Assembly (NCBI GenBank): GCA_963556045.3
Contig: CAUVYA020000002.1
Span: 930,001-994,000, forward strand
Length of the DNA stretch: 64,000 nt
Origin: UBA4781 sp963556045
Lineage (GTDB): Bacteria; Chloroflexota; Anaerolineae; Anaerolineales; Anaerolineaceae
Direction: 5' to 3'
The position numbers and the translations under genes were made by a program. The notes under the pieces are model-generated. The model was not told the origin of the DNA and did no database searches. It was given only the letters and a program-made list of their open reading frames with translations. This document shows, in pieces, positions 8,635 to 17,742 of this stretch. Positions within the stretch are counted from its first letter, which is position 1. Each line of letters starts with the position of its first letter.

Positions 8635-11532
8635 TCACGATTTCTTTGTGAAGAAATCCTGCATATAGGCTTTCAATTCCTGACCTGTATAAGATCTGGT
8701 TTGTTTACAGATCTCTTCAGGTGTGCCTTCGGCAATAACTTCTCCGCCACGATCGCCGCCTTCTGGACCCAGGTCAATAATATAATCTGCGACCTTGATG
8801 ATATCCATATTGTGTTCGATGATGAGCACCGAATTACCCGCATCTACCAGTGTTTGCAGTACCTCGATGAGCTTATGAACATCGGCTGCATGCAATCCAA
8901 CAGATGGTTCATCCAGCACATACAGCGTTTTACCGGTCGCGCGGCGTGATAATTCTCGTGAGAGTTTGACGCGCTGCGCTTCACCACCTGACAGGGTAGT
9001 TCCCGATTGCCCAACACGCACATAACCAAGCCCAACATCCTGCAGGGTTTGCAGTTTGTTCACGATCTTGGGTATATTGCTGAAGAAGTCCATCGCTGAA
9101 TCGACCGTCAGGTCCAACACTTCGGCAATATCTTTTCCTTTATACTTCACCTGCAAAGTCTCACGGTTGAAACGGCTGCCGTGGCAAACCTCGCAAGGGA
9201 CAAATACATCAGGCAGAAACTGCATTTCGATCTTGATCTGCCCATGACCCCGGCAGGCTTCACAGCGTCCACCTTTCACGTTGAAAGAAAATCGCCCTGC
9301 TTTATAACCGCGCATCTTGCTTTCCGGTAATTCGGCAAACAAAGAGCGAATTTCATCAAAGACTCCCGTATACGTACCCGGATTGGAACGCGGAGTACGA
9401 CCGATGGGAGATTGGTCAATGTTGATGATCTTATCCAGAAATTCAATGCCATCAATACATTCATGCTGCCCGGGAATGGTTTGCGCTCGATTTAACTTGC
9501 GTGCCAGAGCGTTGTAAAGGATGTCTACCAGCAGAGTTGATTTTCCAGAACCGGAAACCCCGGTGATACACACCAGACGCCCCAGAGGGATCTTGACGTC
9601 AATATTCTTCAGATTATTCTGTCTGGCTCCCACTATCGTCAGATAATTACCATTGCCATTGCGTCTTTCTTTCGGCAGGGGGACAACCTTGCGGCGCGAG
9701 AGGTAGGCACCGGTCAGCGAAACCGGGTGAACCAGTATTTGATCAATCGTTCCTTCTGCCACCAACTCCCCACCATGTTCTCCGGCACCCGGACCCAGAT
9801 CAATGATCCAATCTGCCGAGCGGATGGTTTCTTCATCATGTTCGACGATCAAAACCGTATTCCCGATATCGCGCAGTTCCTTCAGTGTTTTTAATAAACG
9901 GGCGTTATCACGCGGATGAAGACCGATGGAAGGTTCATCCAGCACATACAACACTCCCATTAAGCGCGAACCGATCTGAGTAGCCAACCGAATGCGCTGC
10001 GCTTCACCACCAGAAAGAGATGCGGCAGAACGCTGCAGGGTCAAGTAATCAAGACCAACATTAACCAGGAAACCGAGGCGATCTCTGATCTCCTTGAGAA
10101 TACGGTCGGCAATCAGTTTTTCTTTTTTCGATAAGGGAGATCTTTCTGCCGAAATACGATCCACCCAGGCAAGGGTCTTAACAACCGGCCATTCCGTGAC
10201 TTCCAGAATGTTGGTATCATCAACGGTTACCGCCAGCGATTCTTTCCGCAGACGAGCGCCACCACATTCCGAACATGGTTTATCACTCATGTACGTACCA
10301 ATTTTGTTGCGCACGTAATCTGATTGGGTTTCATGAAAACGGCGCATCATATTGGGGATTACTCCTTCAAAGGCTGAATCCACCTCATAGGTGCGGTTTT
10401 CCCGGCTGAAGTTCATGCGTACTTCTTTTCCCTGTGTACCAAACAGGATGATGTTAAGCTTCTCCTCTGGCAGGTTCTGAACCGGTTTGTCAAGATCGAC
10501 ATGGTAAGCTTTAGCAGCCGCTTCTAGCATCTGCCAGTAATAACCACCTTCTTCCCTGGGACCGTTCCACTCGCTGGGAGCTAGGGCGCCATCACGCAGA
10601 GAGAGATCTTTATCAGGAATAAGCAGATTGACATCAATCTCCTGCTTCACACCCAAACCCTGGCAGGTTGGGCATGCACCGTGAGGTGTGTTGAACGAGA
10701 AACTGCGCGGTTCGATTTCGGGCAGTGAAACGCCATGTTCCGAACACGCCAGATTTTCCGAGAAGAACATATCTTTGAAGCCATCTTCTGCCACGATCTG
10801 CACAATGAGATACCCCTCGCCAACCTTAAGGGCAGTTTCTACGGAATCCGCCAGCCGCGATAGGAAAGCATCTCGCTCTTCCTGTGGCGTGGAGTCTTTG
10901 ATCACCAGACGATCAACAACCGCCTCGATATCATGGATCTTATAGCGATCGAGGCTGATATCTTCTTCCAGGCTGAGCACTTCTCCATCCACCCTGGCGC
11001 GAACAAAACCCGCTTTGCGAATCTCTTCAAATACTGCCTGATAAGTACCCTTGCGCCCCCGTACAATCGGGGCAAGCACCATGAATTTGGTTCCTTCTTC
11101 AAGACCGGCGATGATATCCACGATCTCCTGCGCCGATTGTTTTACAACTTCTCTGCCGCAGATCGGGCAGTGCGGAATTCCAACACGCGCATATAATAAA
11201 CGCAAATAATCATAAATTTCGGTTACCGTACCAACCGTGGAACGTGGGTTATGCGAAGTAGCTTTCTGGTCAATGGAAACAGCCGGAGAAAGTCCTTCAA
11301 TATAATCCACGTCAGGTTTGTTCATTTGCCCAAGGAATTGACGAGCATACGCAGATAAGGATTCCACATAGCGGCGCTGCCCCTCTGCGAAGATGGTGTC
11401 AAATGCCAGAGAACTCTTGCCTGACCCGGACAAGCCGGTGATAACCACCAGTTTATCGCGTGGAATATCCAGCGATATATTCTTTAGATTGTGTTCGCGT
11501 GCTCCCGCAACGTGAATAACATTATGTGTCAT
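8635..11532 (-). CDS. uvrA: excinuclease ABC subunit A
   Basis: About 965 residues, in the range of full-length UvrA. Two ABC modules are visible: Walker A GLSGSGKSSLAFDT near the N-terminus and GVSGSGKSTLLVDIL in the second half, two LSGGEAQR signatures, and two LDEPS Walker B segments. Zinc-finger cysteines occur at CPICG, CSECGGARL and CEACRGHG...CEVCHG. UvrA finds bulky DNA lesions and loads UvrB in nucleotide excision repair. uvrB and uvrC are not in the window. A TTG lies two codons upstream (11538); the ATG at 11532 was preferred, although no strong ribosome site is visible for either. Confidence 0.98.
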   Translation of the reverse strand: MTHNVIHVAGAREHNLKNISLDIPRDKLVVITGLSGSGKSSLAFDTIFAEGQRRYVESLSAYARQFLGQMNKPDVDYIEGLSPAVSIDQKATSHNPRSTVGTVTEIYDYLRLLYARVGIPHCPICGREVVKQSAQEIVDIIAGLEEGTKFMVLAPIVRGRKGTYQAVFEEIRKAGFVRARVDGEVLSLEEDISLDRYKIHDIEAVVDRLVIKDSTPQEERDAFLSRLADSVETALKVGEGYLIVQIVAEDGFKDMFFSENLACSEHGVSLPEIEPRSFSFNTPHGACPTCQGLGVKQEIDVNLLIPDKDLSLRDGALAPSEWNGPREEGGYYWQMLEAAAKAYHVDLDKPVQNLPEEKLNIILFGTQGKEVRMNFSRENRTYEVDSAFEGVIPNMMRRFHETQSDYVRNKIGTYMSDKPCSECGGARLRKESLAVTVDDTNILEVTEWPVVKTLAWVDRISAERSPLSKKEKLIADRILKEIRDRLGFLVNVGLDYLTLQRSAASLSGGEAQRIRLATQIGSRLMGVLYVLDEPSIGLHPRDNARLLKTLKELRDIGNTVLIVEHDEETIRSADWIIDLGPGAGEHGGELVAEGTIDQILVHPVSLTGAYLSRRKVVPLPKERRNGNGNYLTIVGARQNNLKNIDVKIPLGRLVCITGVSGSGKSTLLVDILYNALARKLNRAQTIPGQHECIDGIEFLDKIINIDQSPIGRTPRSNPGTYTGVFDEIRSLFAELPESKMRGYKAGRFSFNVKGGRCEACRGHGQIKIEMQFLPDVFVPCEVCHGSRFNRETLQVKYKGKDIAEVLDLTVDSAMDFFSNIPKIVNKLQTLQDVGLGYVRVGQSGTTLSGGEAQRVKLSRELSRRATGKTLYVLDEPSVGLHAADVHKLIEVLQTLVDAGNSVLIIEHNMDIIKVADYIIDLGPEGGDRGGEVIAEGTPEEICKQTRSYTGQELKAYMQDFFTKKS

Positions 11533-11709
11533 AAGCAAACCCGTTAAATATGAGCTAAAAAATTATTATACCATTTGTTCTAATAAATTTGTTCTACTAA
11601 TTATGTAGTGTAGTGAATGGAATAATGACGCCAATGAACAGTCTACTTTGTCATGTTTAAAATATCTGCACGCGATACAACGAATGATGGATAAGTTTGC
11701 AACGATATA

Positions 11710-12582
11710 TTATAGTTGAATCGGTCTGGCAGGTTCAATGCTTGCCTTTGAAAAGAAGAAACGTTCATTCAGTAGTTTTTTCAGTTCCGGCATGATATCC
11801 CAGGCTGCTTTCGCTCCTTCGGCGATGACATGCTCGATCTGGTTGAAACCGCCCAGTGTGGCAACATCCTGCCCGATATCCGGGCGGATCAAGATATCCA
11901 CTTCAGCTTTGCGCAGTTTCGCTTCTGTAATCGCAGAAGCCATCATAGCATTCGCGCGCCAGTAACCTGATGCAATACCCGGAATCTTCTGGCTCTTCCA
12001 GTAATCCGGATCCGTGATACGCGGACTGACATCCACTGCCAGTACCACCTCCGCACCCATAGTGCGAACATAATCAGCCGGTACATTGTTCAAAGAACCA
12101 CCATCCACCAGGGTACGACCTTCAATGACGACCTCTTCCACAATGCCAGGTAAGCCCATGGTCGCATTAATGGCAGGTATCAAAGCACCGTTTTGCAGTA
12201 CAACTTCTTCCGCTTTGTTAAAATCTACCGCACACAATGCCAGTGGAATTTGCAGATCAGAAAAAGAAATATCCGAGCCTACGATCTCGGAAAAGAATTC
12301 TTGCAAAGCTTTTGAATTGAAAATATGGTCGAGTTTCGTGATGCGCGCATCCATTAGTTTTGCCAGTTCCCCCAGCTTTGATACTTTTTTGGCAACACTT
12401 TCAAGCTGCCCGGCATCCTGACCACATGCGTACAACGAAGCTACAATCCCGCCCATACTGGTACCGCTGATGCAATCAATTGCAATTCCTTCTGTTTTTA
12501 ATACTTTTAGGACTCCAATGTGGGCAAATCCTCGTACACCACCACCCCCTAAAGCCAATCCTAATATCGGTTTTCGTTTCAT
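11710..12582 (-). CDS. patatin-like phospholipase / RssA-type esterase
   Basis: 290 residues. It shows the oxyanion loop GGGGVRGFAHIG at about 12-23, the nucleophile elbow GTSMGG with S42, and the catalytic D160 in LVDGGSLNNVPAD; this is the Ser-Asp dyad of patatin hydrolases. No signal peptide is seen, so it is probably cytoplasmic or membrane-associated, like the RssA/YchK family. The sequence up to the C-terminus is continuous and complete. It lies between gyrB and uvrA in the same direction, but gaps of over 100 bp on both sides argue against a tight operon. Substrate unknown. Confidence 0.9.
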   Translation of the reverse strand: MKRKPILGLALGGGGVRGFAHIGVLKVLKTEGIAIDCISGTSMGGIVASLYACGQDAGQLESVAKKVSKLGELAKLMDARITKLDHIFNSKALQEFFSEIVGSDISFSDLQIPLALCAVDFNKAEEVVLQNGALIPAINATMGLPGIVEEVVIEGRTLVDGGSLNNVPADYVRTMGAEVVLAVDVSPRITDPDYWKSQKIPGIASGYWRANAMMASAITEAKLRKAEVDILIRPDIGQDVATLGGFNQIEHVIAEGAKAAWDIMPELKKLLNERFFFSKASIEPARPIQL

Positions 12583-12639
12583 GATTTCTTCACCAATTTT
12601 CCTTCGATCAAAGCATGTGTTTCTTGATTCGAGAAGAAA

Positions 12640-12668
12640 CAGCTGCCTCGTCTCTTGGCTGGCAGCTG
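12640..12668 (-). terminator. probable terminator of gyrB
   Basis: An 8-bp GC-rich stem (CAGCTGCC / GGCAGCTG) with a 13-nt loop, followed on the minus strand by TTTCTTC, about 30 bp behind the gyrB stop codon. Confidence 0.6.
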
Positions 12669-12700
12669 CTCATACTTATATTTTTTTGCACAATATAGGT

Positions 12701-14623
12701 TTATACATCCAGATTACGCACATATTTCGCGTGCGTTTGAATAAACCGTTTGCGTGGTGGTACCAGCGAGCCCATCAACATATCGAAGGTACGATCTGCC
12801 TGGGCAGCGTCTTCAATGGTCACCAGCAACAGGGTTCGATTCTCAGGGTTCATGGTGGTTTCCCATAATTGTTCGGGGTTCATTTCGCCAAGACCTTTAT
12901 AGCGCTGTAAGCTGGATTTACTGCTGAATTTCTTGAGGATCGTTTCTTTCTCTTCTTCTGTATAGGCGTAGTGCTTTTCATTCTTATTTTTAATGAGGTA
13001 GAGAGGTGGCTGGGCAATATAGAGATGCCCATTTTCAATTATCTCCGGCATATACCGGAAGAAAAAGGTCAACAGGAGAGTACGGATGTGACTGCCATCC
13101 ACGTCAGCATCTGTCATGATGACGATCTTACCATAGCGTAAATTTGACAGGTCAAAACTATCTCCGATACTTGTTCCCAGAGCTGAAATGATCGATTTCA
13201 CTTCTTTGTTGGCAAGTATCTTATCCAGCCTGGCGCGTTCCGTATTCAAGATCTTACCGCGTAACGGCAAGATCGCCTGAAAATGACGGTCGCGTCCCTG
13301 TTTGGCAGAACCACCTGCGCTATTACCCTCAACAATATAAACTTCAGTTTTTTCAGGATTCCTGTCTGAGCAATCTGCTAGTTTCCCCGGCAGCGTGAGA
13401 CTTTCCAGTGCTGATTTACGGATGACAAGATCACGTGCCCTTCGTGCAGCCGAGCGCGCCCTGGCGGAAGTCAGACACTTTTTAATGATCGACCGAGCGA
13501 TAGCAGGGTTTTGTTCCAGGAATTCGGTCAGCGCTTCGCCTACCACCTGCTGCACAAGGGTCTGAACTTCTGCGTTCATCAATTTTACTTTTGTCTGGCT
13601 CTCAAATTGTGGGTCAGGATGCTTTACACTGATAATAGCAGTCATACCTTCTCTGGTATCATCTCCGGTAAAGTTGCTTTCCCCTTCTTTGATCAACCCA
13701 TTTTTACGGGCATAATCGTTGATGACACGCGTAATAGCCGCTCGGAATCCGGTGATATGGGTGCCACCATCAACAGTATTGATCGTATTCGCGAACGCAT
13801 AGACAGACTCAGAATATGCATCGGTGTATTGCATAGCCACTTCAATCCCGATGCCTTCTTCTTCCCCTTCTGCATAAAAAACATCATGGATGACTTCACG
13901 GTTGCGGTTGAGATAACGCACGAATGAGACTATTCCTCCTTCAAAGAAGAAGGTCATCTTGCGTGGTAAATCTGTACGCATATCGATCAGGCGGATCTCA
14001 ACCTGCTTGGTAACAAATGCCATCTCTCGAAAACGTTGAGCCAATGTCTCAAAGCGATAGGTGATATCATCTTCAAAAATTTCCCGGTCAAAACGAAATG
14101 TGGTGGTCGTTCCAATATCATCAGGATCACATTTCCCAACTACTTTTACCGCTTCTATTGGAATGCCACGTTCATAGCGCTGGAAATATACTTTCCCGTC
14201 TCGTTTAACAAACACCTCACACCACTCTGAGAGTGCATTGACGGCAGAAACACCCACTCCATGTAAACCACCTGAGACTTTATAGCTGTTTCCACCAAAT
14301 TTGCCGCCTGCATGCAGGATGGTCATGACAACTTCAAGCGCTGAGACTTTCTTGGTGGGATGTTTTTCCACCGGGATTCCCCGCCCATTATCGCTGACGG
14401 TGACACTGTTATCTTTGTTAATAGTAATGATTATCTGATCGCAAGCCCCTGCTAGAGCTTCATCAATGGAATTATCAACCACTTCAAAAACCAGGTGATG
14501 GAGGGCTTTAACATCGGTTCCACCAACATACATACCAGGGCGCCGGCGGACTGCTTCTAACCCTTCCAGAACCTGGATATCACGTGCACCATATGAGGTG
14601 GTGTTTTTGTTTTTCTCTACCAA
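12701..14623 (-). CDS. gyrB: DNA gyrase subunit B (type IIA topoisomerase B subunit)
   Basis: About 640 residues, normal for GyrB lacking the E. coli-type insertion. ATPase domain motifs include RRRPGMYVGG, DNSIDEALAG, SDNGRGIPVE and GGLHGVGVSAVNALS; the transducer follows; the TOPRIM domain holds IVEGNSAGGSAKQGRDR and IMTDADVDGSHIRTL; the C-terminus ends QRYKGLGEMNP and KYVRNLDV. The enzyme introduces negative supercoils with GyrA. The frame opens at a TTG at 14635, but GGAGG lies 5 nt before a second TTG at 14623, which I take as the start. Odd point: the usual EGDSAGG reads EGNSAGG. gyrA is not in the window; ParE is the alternative name, though sequence features favour GyrB. Confidence 0.95.
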   Translation of the reverse strand: MVEKNKNTTSYGARDIQVLEGLEAVRRRPGMYVGGTDVKALHHLVFEVVDNSIDEALAGACDQIIITINKDNSVTVSDNGRGIPVEKHPTKKVSALEVVMTILHAGGKFGGNSYKVSGGLHGVGVSAVNALSEWCEVFVKRDGKVYFQRYERGIPIEAVKVVGKCDPDDIGTTTTFRFDREIFEDDITYRFETLAQRFREMAFVTKQVEIRLIDMRTDLPRKMTFFFEGGIVSFVRYLNRNREVIHDVFYAEGEEEGIGIEVAMQYTDAYSESVYAFANTINTVDGGTHITGFRAAITRVINDYARKNGLIKEGESNFTGDDTREGMTAIISVKHPDPQFESQTKVKLMNAEVQTLVQQVVGEALTEFLEQNPAIARSIIKKCLTSARARSAARRARDLVIRKSALESLTLPGKLADCSDRNPEKTEVYIVEGNSAGGSAKQGRDRHFQAILPLRGKILNTERARLDKILANKEVKSIISALGTSIGDSFDLSNLRYGKIVIMTDADVDGSHIRTLLLTFFFRYMPEIIENGHLYIAQPPLYLIKNKNEKHYAYTEEEKETILKKFSSKSSLQRYKGLGEMNPEQLWETTMNPENRTLLLVTIEDAAQADRTFDMLMGSLVPPRKRFIQTHAKYVRNLDV

Positions 14624-14646
14624 ATCATCCTCCAAAAATTATATAC

Positions 14647-15651
14647 TTATGCTTTCTGACCATTGATGTTTTGAGAATCCTGCTTAATGAACTCTTCCAT
14701 CCATTTCGTTCCATCTCGAAAATAGATGAAACTGGCGGCTACCAGACCGGATGATACAAATGCATGTCCGATCACCCCAAGCAAAAAAAGCCAGCTGTTC
14801 GGATCAGGTGTAGACCACAGCAGATCCATCCCGTAACTTAATGATATAGCAACAGTGAGAAAAAAGATCGTTACAATACTAGATATACGAACAAATTTCG
14901 TACTCAAAGATATCGCTTTCAGAGCGCTCAATTGACGTGTAAATATAGCATGTGGTGAAAACACCAAGGGCATGACCATCCACAGCATTATGATTCCCAG
15001 AATAACCAGAGGAATCGCACCCAATGTAGGAAGGAATACGGAAACCGAAGAAATAAAGCAAAGAATGGGAAAACTCAGTACGATAATCATTACGATGGCT
15101 AAGAAAAAGAGCAAAAAACTCTGTGTGATAAGCTGGAATATATTTGATCCCGTCTCACCGTCGGCAGGTTTTTCTACCAGGCGTGAAATGAGAGCATAGT
15201 AAATGCTTCCGATCAATATTCCCAGAAACAGGCATCCGATCAGGATTTGAACAGCATTCGTGGAAGAACCCACCTCGATAAGCAATGGATGTCCCAGTGG
15301 ATTGCTGCTGTATCCCTTGGTTGCCAGGAGACTCGGAACACCGATCGGATACGTCCGTAAAATGGATAGTATATTAAAGTTTGATAGTAATTCATTCCAC
15401 ATTAATCGAATATCATCTAATGCCGGGATTATTTCTGAATTCATCGCACTTATCGAAAAAGTTTGAATTACCTCTTCGATAGCCGGCGAAAGCAGCTCTT
15501 TTATCCGATAGAATGGACCAAACCAGAAGAAAAGGTCAATTAACAACGGAAATAGCATGATATACGGATGTGCAGCGATAAGATTGAATCCCTGTACAAG
15601 CGTTTGCACAATCTTTGGGGGTCGTAAAGTTGAATCGTTTTCCTGTAACAT
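14647..15651 (-). CDS. multi-pass membrane protein of unknown function
   Basis: About 334 residues with six or so hydrophobic segments spread along its length (near 30-50, 125-155, 180-210, 215-245, 265-285, 290-315 counted roughly). No catalytic motif is recognised. The gene ends 23 bp before the gyrB start and probably shares its transcript. The frame also has an ATG at 15663, but AAGGAT precedes the ATG at 15651. It is divergent from another membrane protein gene. A housekeeping membrane role is possible; nothing more can be said. Confidence 0.7.
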   Translation of the reverse strand: MLQENDSTLRPPKIVQTLVQGFNLIAAHPYIMLFPLLIDLFFWFGPFYRIKELLSPAIEEVIQTFSISAMNSEIIPALDDIRLMWNELLSNFNILSILRTYPIGVPSLLATKGYSSNPLGHPLLIEVGSSTNAVQILIGCLFLGILIGSIYYALISRLVEKPADGETGSNIFQLITQSFLLFFLAIVMIIVLSFPILCFISSVSVFLPTLGAIPLVILGIIMLWMVMPLVFSPHAIFTRQLSALKAISLSTKFVRISSIVTIFFLTVAISLSYGMDLLWSTPDPNSWLFLLGVIGHAFVSSGLVAASFIYFRDGTKWMEEFIKQDSQNINGQKA

Positions 15652-15706
15652 ACAATCCTTCATTTTACCATAGTGAGTAAAAACCTTCTTTAATTAAGAC
15701 ACACGC

Positions 15707-16555
15707 ATGCAGATTTCATTCGAATCGAGGTACAATCTGGTTGTGAAACGCCAGCCTAACGCACTTCCGGCAGAACGGTTAAGCATCATTTCAGCATTGA
15801 TCATCCTGAATTATGCATTAATGCCCTTTATTTATTCACCACAAATTCCTGTTAATTTCTCCATTGCCGGGTTCATCATTGATATACATATCGAATACGC
15901 AAACCTGATGGTTCTTTCAGCAGCCCTTTTTGCAGCAATTGGTACATACTGGTTACTGTACGATCATCCCAAGATCCAACGAAATAAAATCATCCTGCAC
16001 CTGATTCTTCCTACAGTTATCGCAGGCGTGTTGAGTATCCCTTTAAACGTTATTGAGATCGGATCAGCCTGGTGGATATTGTTTGGAGTTGGCAGCATAT
16101 TGATCATTTTCACACTGATCGCTGAGTATTACAGCGTTGATCCAGAAGTTTCGTTATTCGCCCTGGCACGGATATTCCTCATTCCACTATCGGTCAGCAT
16201 CCTTTTGTTAATATCTATCACTATACGCAGTGCTGGATTTCGTCTTTATATTCAAATTCTCGTGTTAGGAATGGTTTTCGCAACCATTTACACACGGCTG
16301 ATCGCATTAATGAAAGCACAGTCAAATCGAACAATAATGATGTTCATTTCCACGTTGATCTTTATGCACTTCATCATCGCATGCCATTACCTGCCATTTT
16401 CATCCATATCGTTCGGATTGGTGCTTACCGGTTTTTCAACGTTTTTAATGATCTATCCTTTTACGATAGATAGCGATAAACCATTGCAAATCTCTGTACG
16501 GGATACCGCACTATACACACTCCCCTTTTTCATCAGTGCTTTTTTCTTCCTTTAA
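15707..16555 (+). CDS. multi-pass membrane protein of unknown function
   Basis: 282 residues, strongly hydrophobic, with about eight predicted membrane segments and short loops; no conserved catalytic motif is visible. The ATG at 15707 has no clear Shine-Dalgarno sequence, so the true start could be slightly downstream, or the message could be nearly leaderless. It is divergent from the membrane protein gene upstream of gyrB and convergent with the metallo-hydrolase gene, 20 bp away. I do not recognise the family. Confidence 0.7.
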   Translation: MQISFESRYNLVVKRQPNALPAERLSIISALIILNYALMPFIYSPQIPVNFSIAGFIIDIHIEYANLMVLSAALFAAIGTYWLLYDHPKIQRNKIILHLILPTVIAGVLSIPLNVIEIGSAWWILFGVGSILIIFTLIAEYYSVDPEVSLFALARIFLIPLSVSILLLISITIRSAGFRLYIQILVLGMVFATIYTRLIALMKAQSNRTIMMFISTLIFMHFIIACHYLPFSSISFGLVLTGFSTFLMIYPFTIDSDKPLQISVRDTALYTLPFFISAFFFL

Positions 16556-16575
16556 GATAAGAAAAATGACGATCG

Positions 16576-17421
16576 TTATTGAGTATTCTTTAATTTAGCT
16601 AATTCGGTTTGATAAAGATGCATCAGATTGCGGTGATGCAGTTCCTCAACCAATCCCCCCAATAAAACACGACTTTTTCCACATGATTCCACGGTTGCTT
16701 CTTCAAGTTTTTGCAGGGGATCTTTCCTTTTCATCGCTGTCGCAACAACTTTTTTTAGATCCCGGAGATATTGCAAGTTGGATTCTATAGAACCATCAAT
16801 CTCTCCACGTAAAATTACCTCACCATGTCCCTGGACAATATTCTCCAGCCCCAGATCTTTAAAAGACTCAAAAGTCTCCATGAGCTGGTCAATATCACCT
16901 TCAAAAAATACGGGAAGCGGCAAAAAGGCATCCCCTGCAAATAATATGCGATCTTCGCGTACAAATACCGAAATACCATCAGGACTGTTGCCGGGTGTGG
17001 TAAATATCTTCAGACTCTTTTTGCCTACCTTCAGGTTGATCGATCCAGAACCTAGTGTCATTTGCGGTAGCACGATTTTTGTTTTCTGGAAGGTCGTATC
17101 CTGTCTTTGTGAATTCTCTAAAGCCTGGATGTTCTTATCTTTGACAAATTTTCTGCATAAAGTATGCGCTATGATCCCAGCTCCGGGAAAATAGCAGTTA
17201 CCCCAGGTATGATCTGCATGATAAAGTGTATTGATCACAAAGCGTACAGGAACTTTTAGGGTATCTTCAATGAATTCTCTGATCTCCAGAGTTTCTTCTG
17301 GAACAGGAAGAGTATCAATTACAACTGCCCAATCGGCTCCGATTACCGCACCAGCAGCTACCTGTGCATAGACTTCGCTTTGGAACCAGTATACATTATC
17401 GGCAATTCGTTCACGTATCAT
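16576..17421 (-). CDS. metallo-beta-lactamase-fold hydrolase
   Basis: About 281 residues. The metal-binding motif reads NTLYHADHTWGN (H-x-x-D-H form), followed by LFAGDAFLP and VQGHGE, which match the other histidine and aspartate ligands of the fold. Members hydrolyse thioesters, lactones, phosphoesters or oxidise sulfide; this one most resembles the broad SoxH/quinoprotein-relay-like or beta-lactamase-like group. No signal peptide is seen. A TTG start (17427) is possible two codons upstream of the chosen ATG. It is divergent from the riboswitch-controlled methionine operon, but no functional link follows from that. Confidence 0.82.
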   Translation of the reverse strand: MIRERIADNVYWFQSEVYAQVAAGAVIGADWAVVIDTLPVPEETLEIREFIEDTLKVPVRFVINTLYHADHTWGNCYFPGAGIIAHTLCRKFVKDKNIQALENSQRQDTTFQKTKIVLPQMTLGSGSINLKVGKKSLKIFTTPGNSPDGISVFVREDRILFAGDAFLPLPVFFEGDIDQLMETFESFKDLGLENIVQGHGEVILRGEIDGSIESNLQYLRDLKKVVATAMKRKDPLQKLEEATVESCGKSRVLLGGLVEELHHRNLMHLYQTELAKLKNTQ

Positions 17422-17525
17422 TGGCAATTCTCTATATTTAATGAAATAATCTCAGAAAAGAAGAATAGCATAAATTATTTAAAAAGTCAAAGTTTTAGAA
17501 CATAGGTTCTGTTCCATTCCAATGA

Positions 17526-17554
17526 TTGACCACCCCTCTTTGTTATGGTAAGAT
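17526..17554 (+). promoter_or_regulatory. sigma-70 promoter of the methionine operon
   Basis: TTGACC (17526-17531), a 17-bp spacer and TAAGAT (17549-17554) form a good promoter. The expected transcription start, near 17561, lies about 10 bases before the riboswitch aptamer, which supports the reading. Confidence 0.75.
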
Positions 17555-17568
17555 AGCACACAATTAAG

Positions 17569-17720
17569 AACTCATCCAGAGAGGTGGAGGGACCGGCCCA
17601 GTGAGACCTCGGCAACCAATAGTATGGTGCCAATTCCGGCAGATTTCACACAGGTGAAAAATCTGGAAGATGAGAGAGAAGCATAAATTGACCTCTCACT
17701 CCAGGGAGGTTTTTTCTTTT
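17569..17720 (+). promoter_or_regulatory. SAM-I riboswitch (S box) with terminator
   Basis: The aptamer core is clear: AGAGAGGTGGAGGGA, then GGCCCAGTGAGACC, CGGCAACC and GGTGCCAATTCC, with the P1 stem formed by CTCATC (17571-17576) and GATGAG (17669-17674). The expression platform is a terminator at 17691-17710 followed by a T-run. The alternative pairing TGAGAG (17671-17676) with CTCTCA (17693-17698) would be the antiterminator. S-adenosylmethionine binding stabilises P1 and lets the terminator form, shutting off the operon when methionine is plentiful. It precedes a cobalamin-dependent methionine synthase gene, exactly where this class is expected. Confidence 0.97.
17691..17715 (+). terminator. 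riboswitch-controlled intrinsic terminator
   Basis: A 7-bp stem (ACCTCTC / GGGAGGT, one G-U) with loop ACTCCA, followed by TTTTTCTTTTT. It forms in competition with the S-box antiterminator. Confidence 0.85.
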
Positions 17721-17742
17721 TGAATGAAAGGTGGAATAGTTT

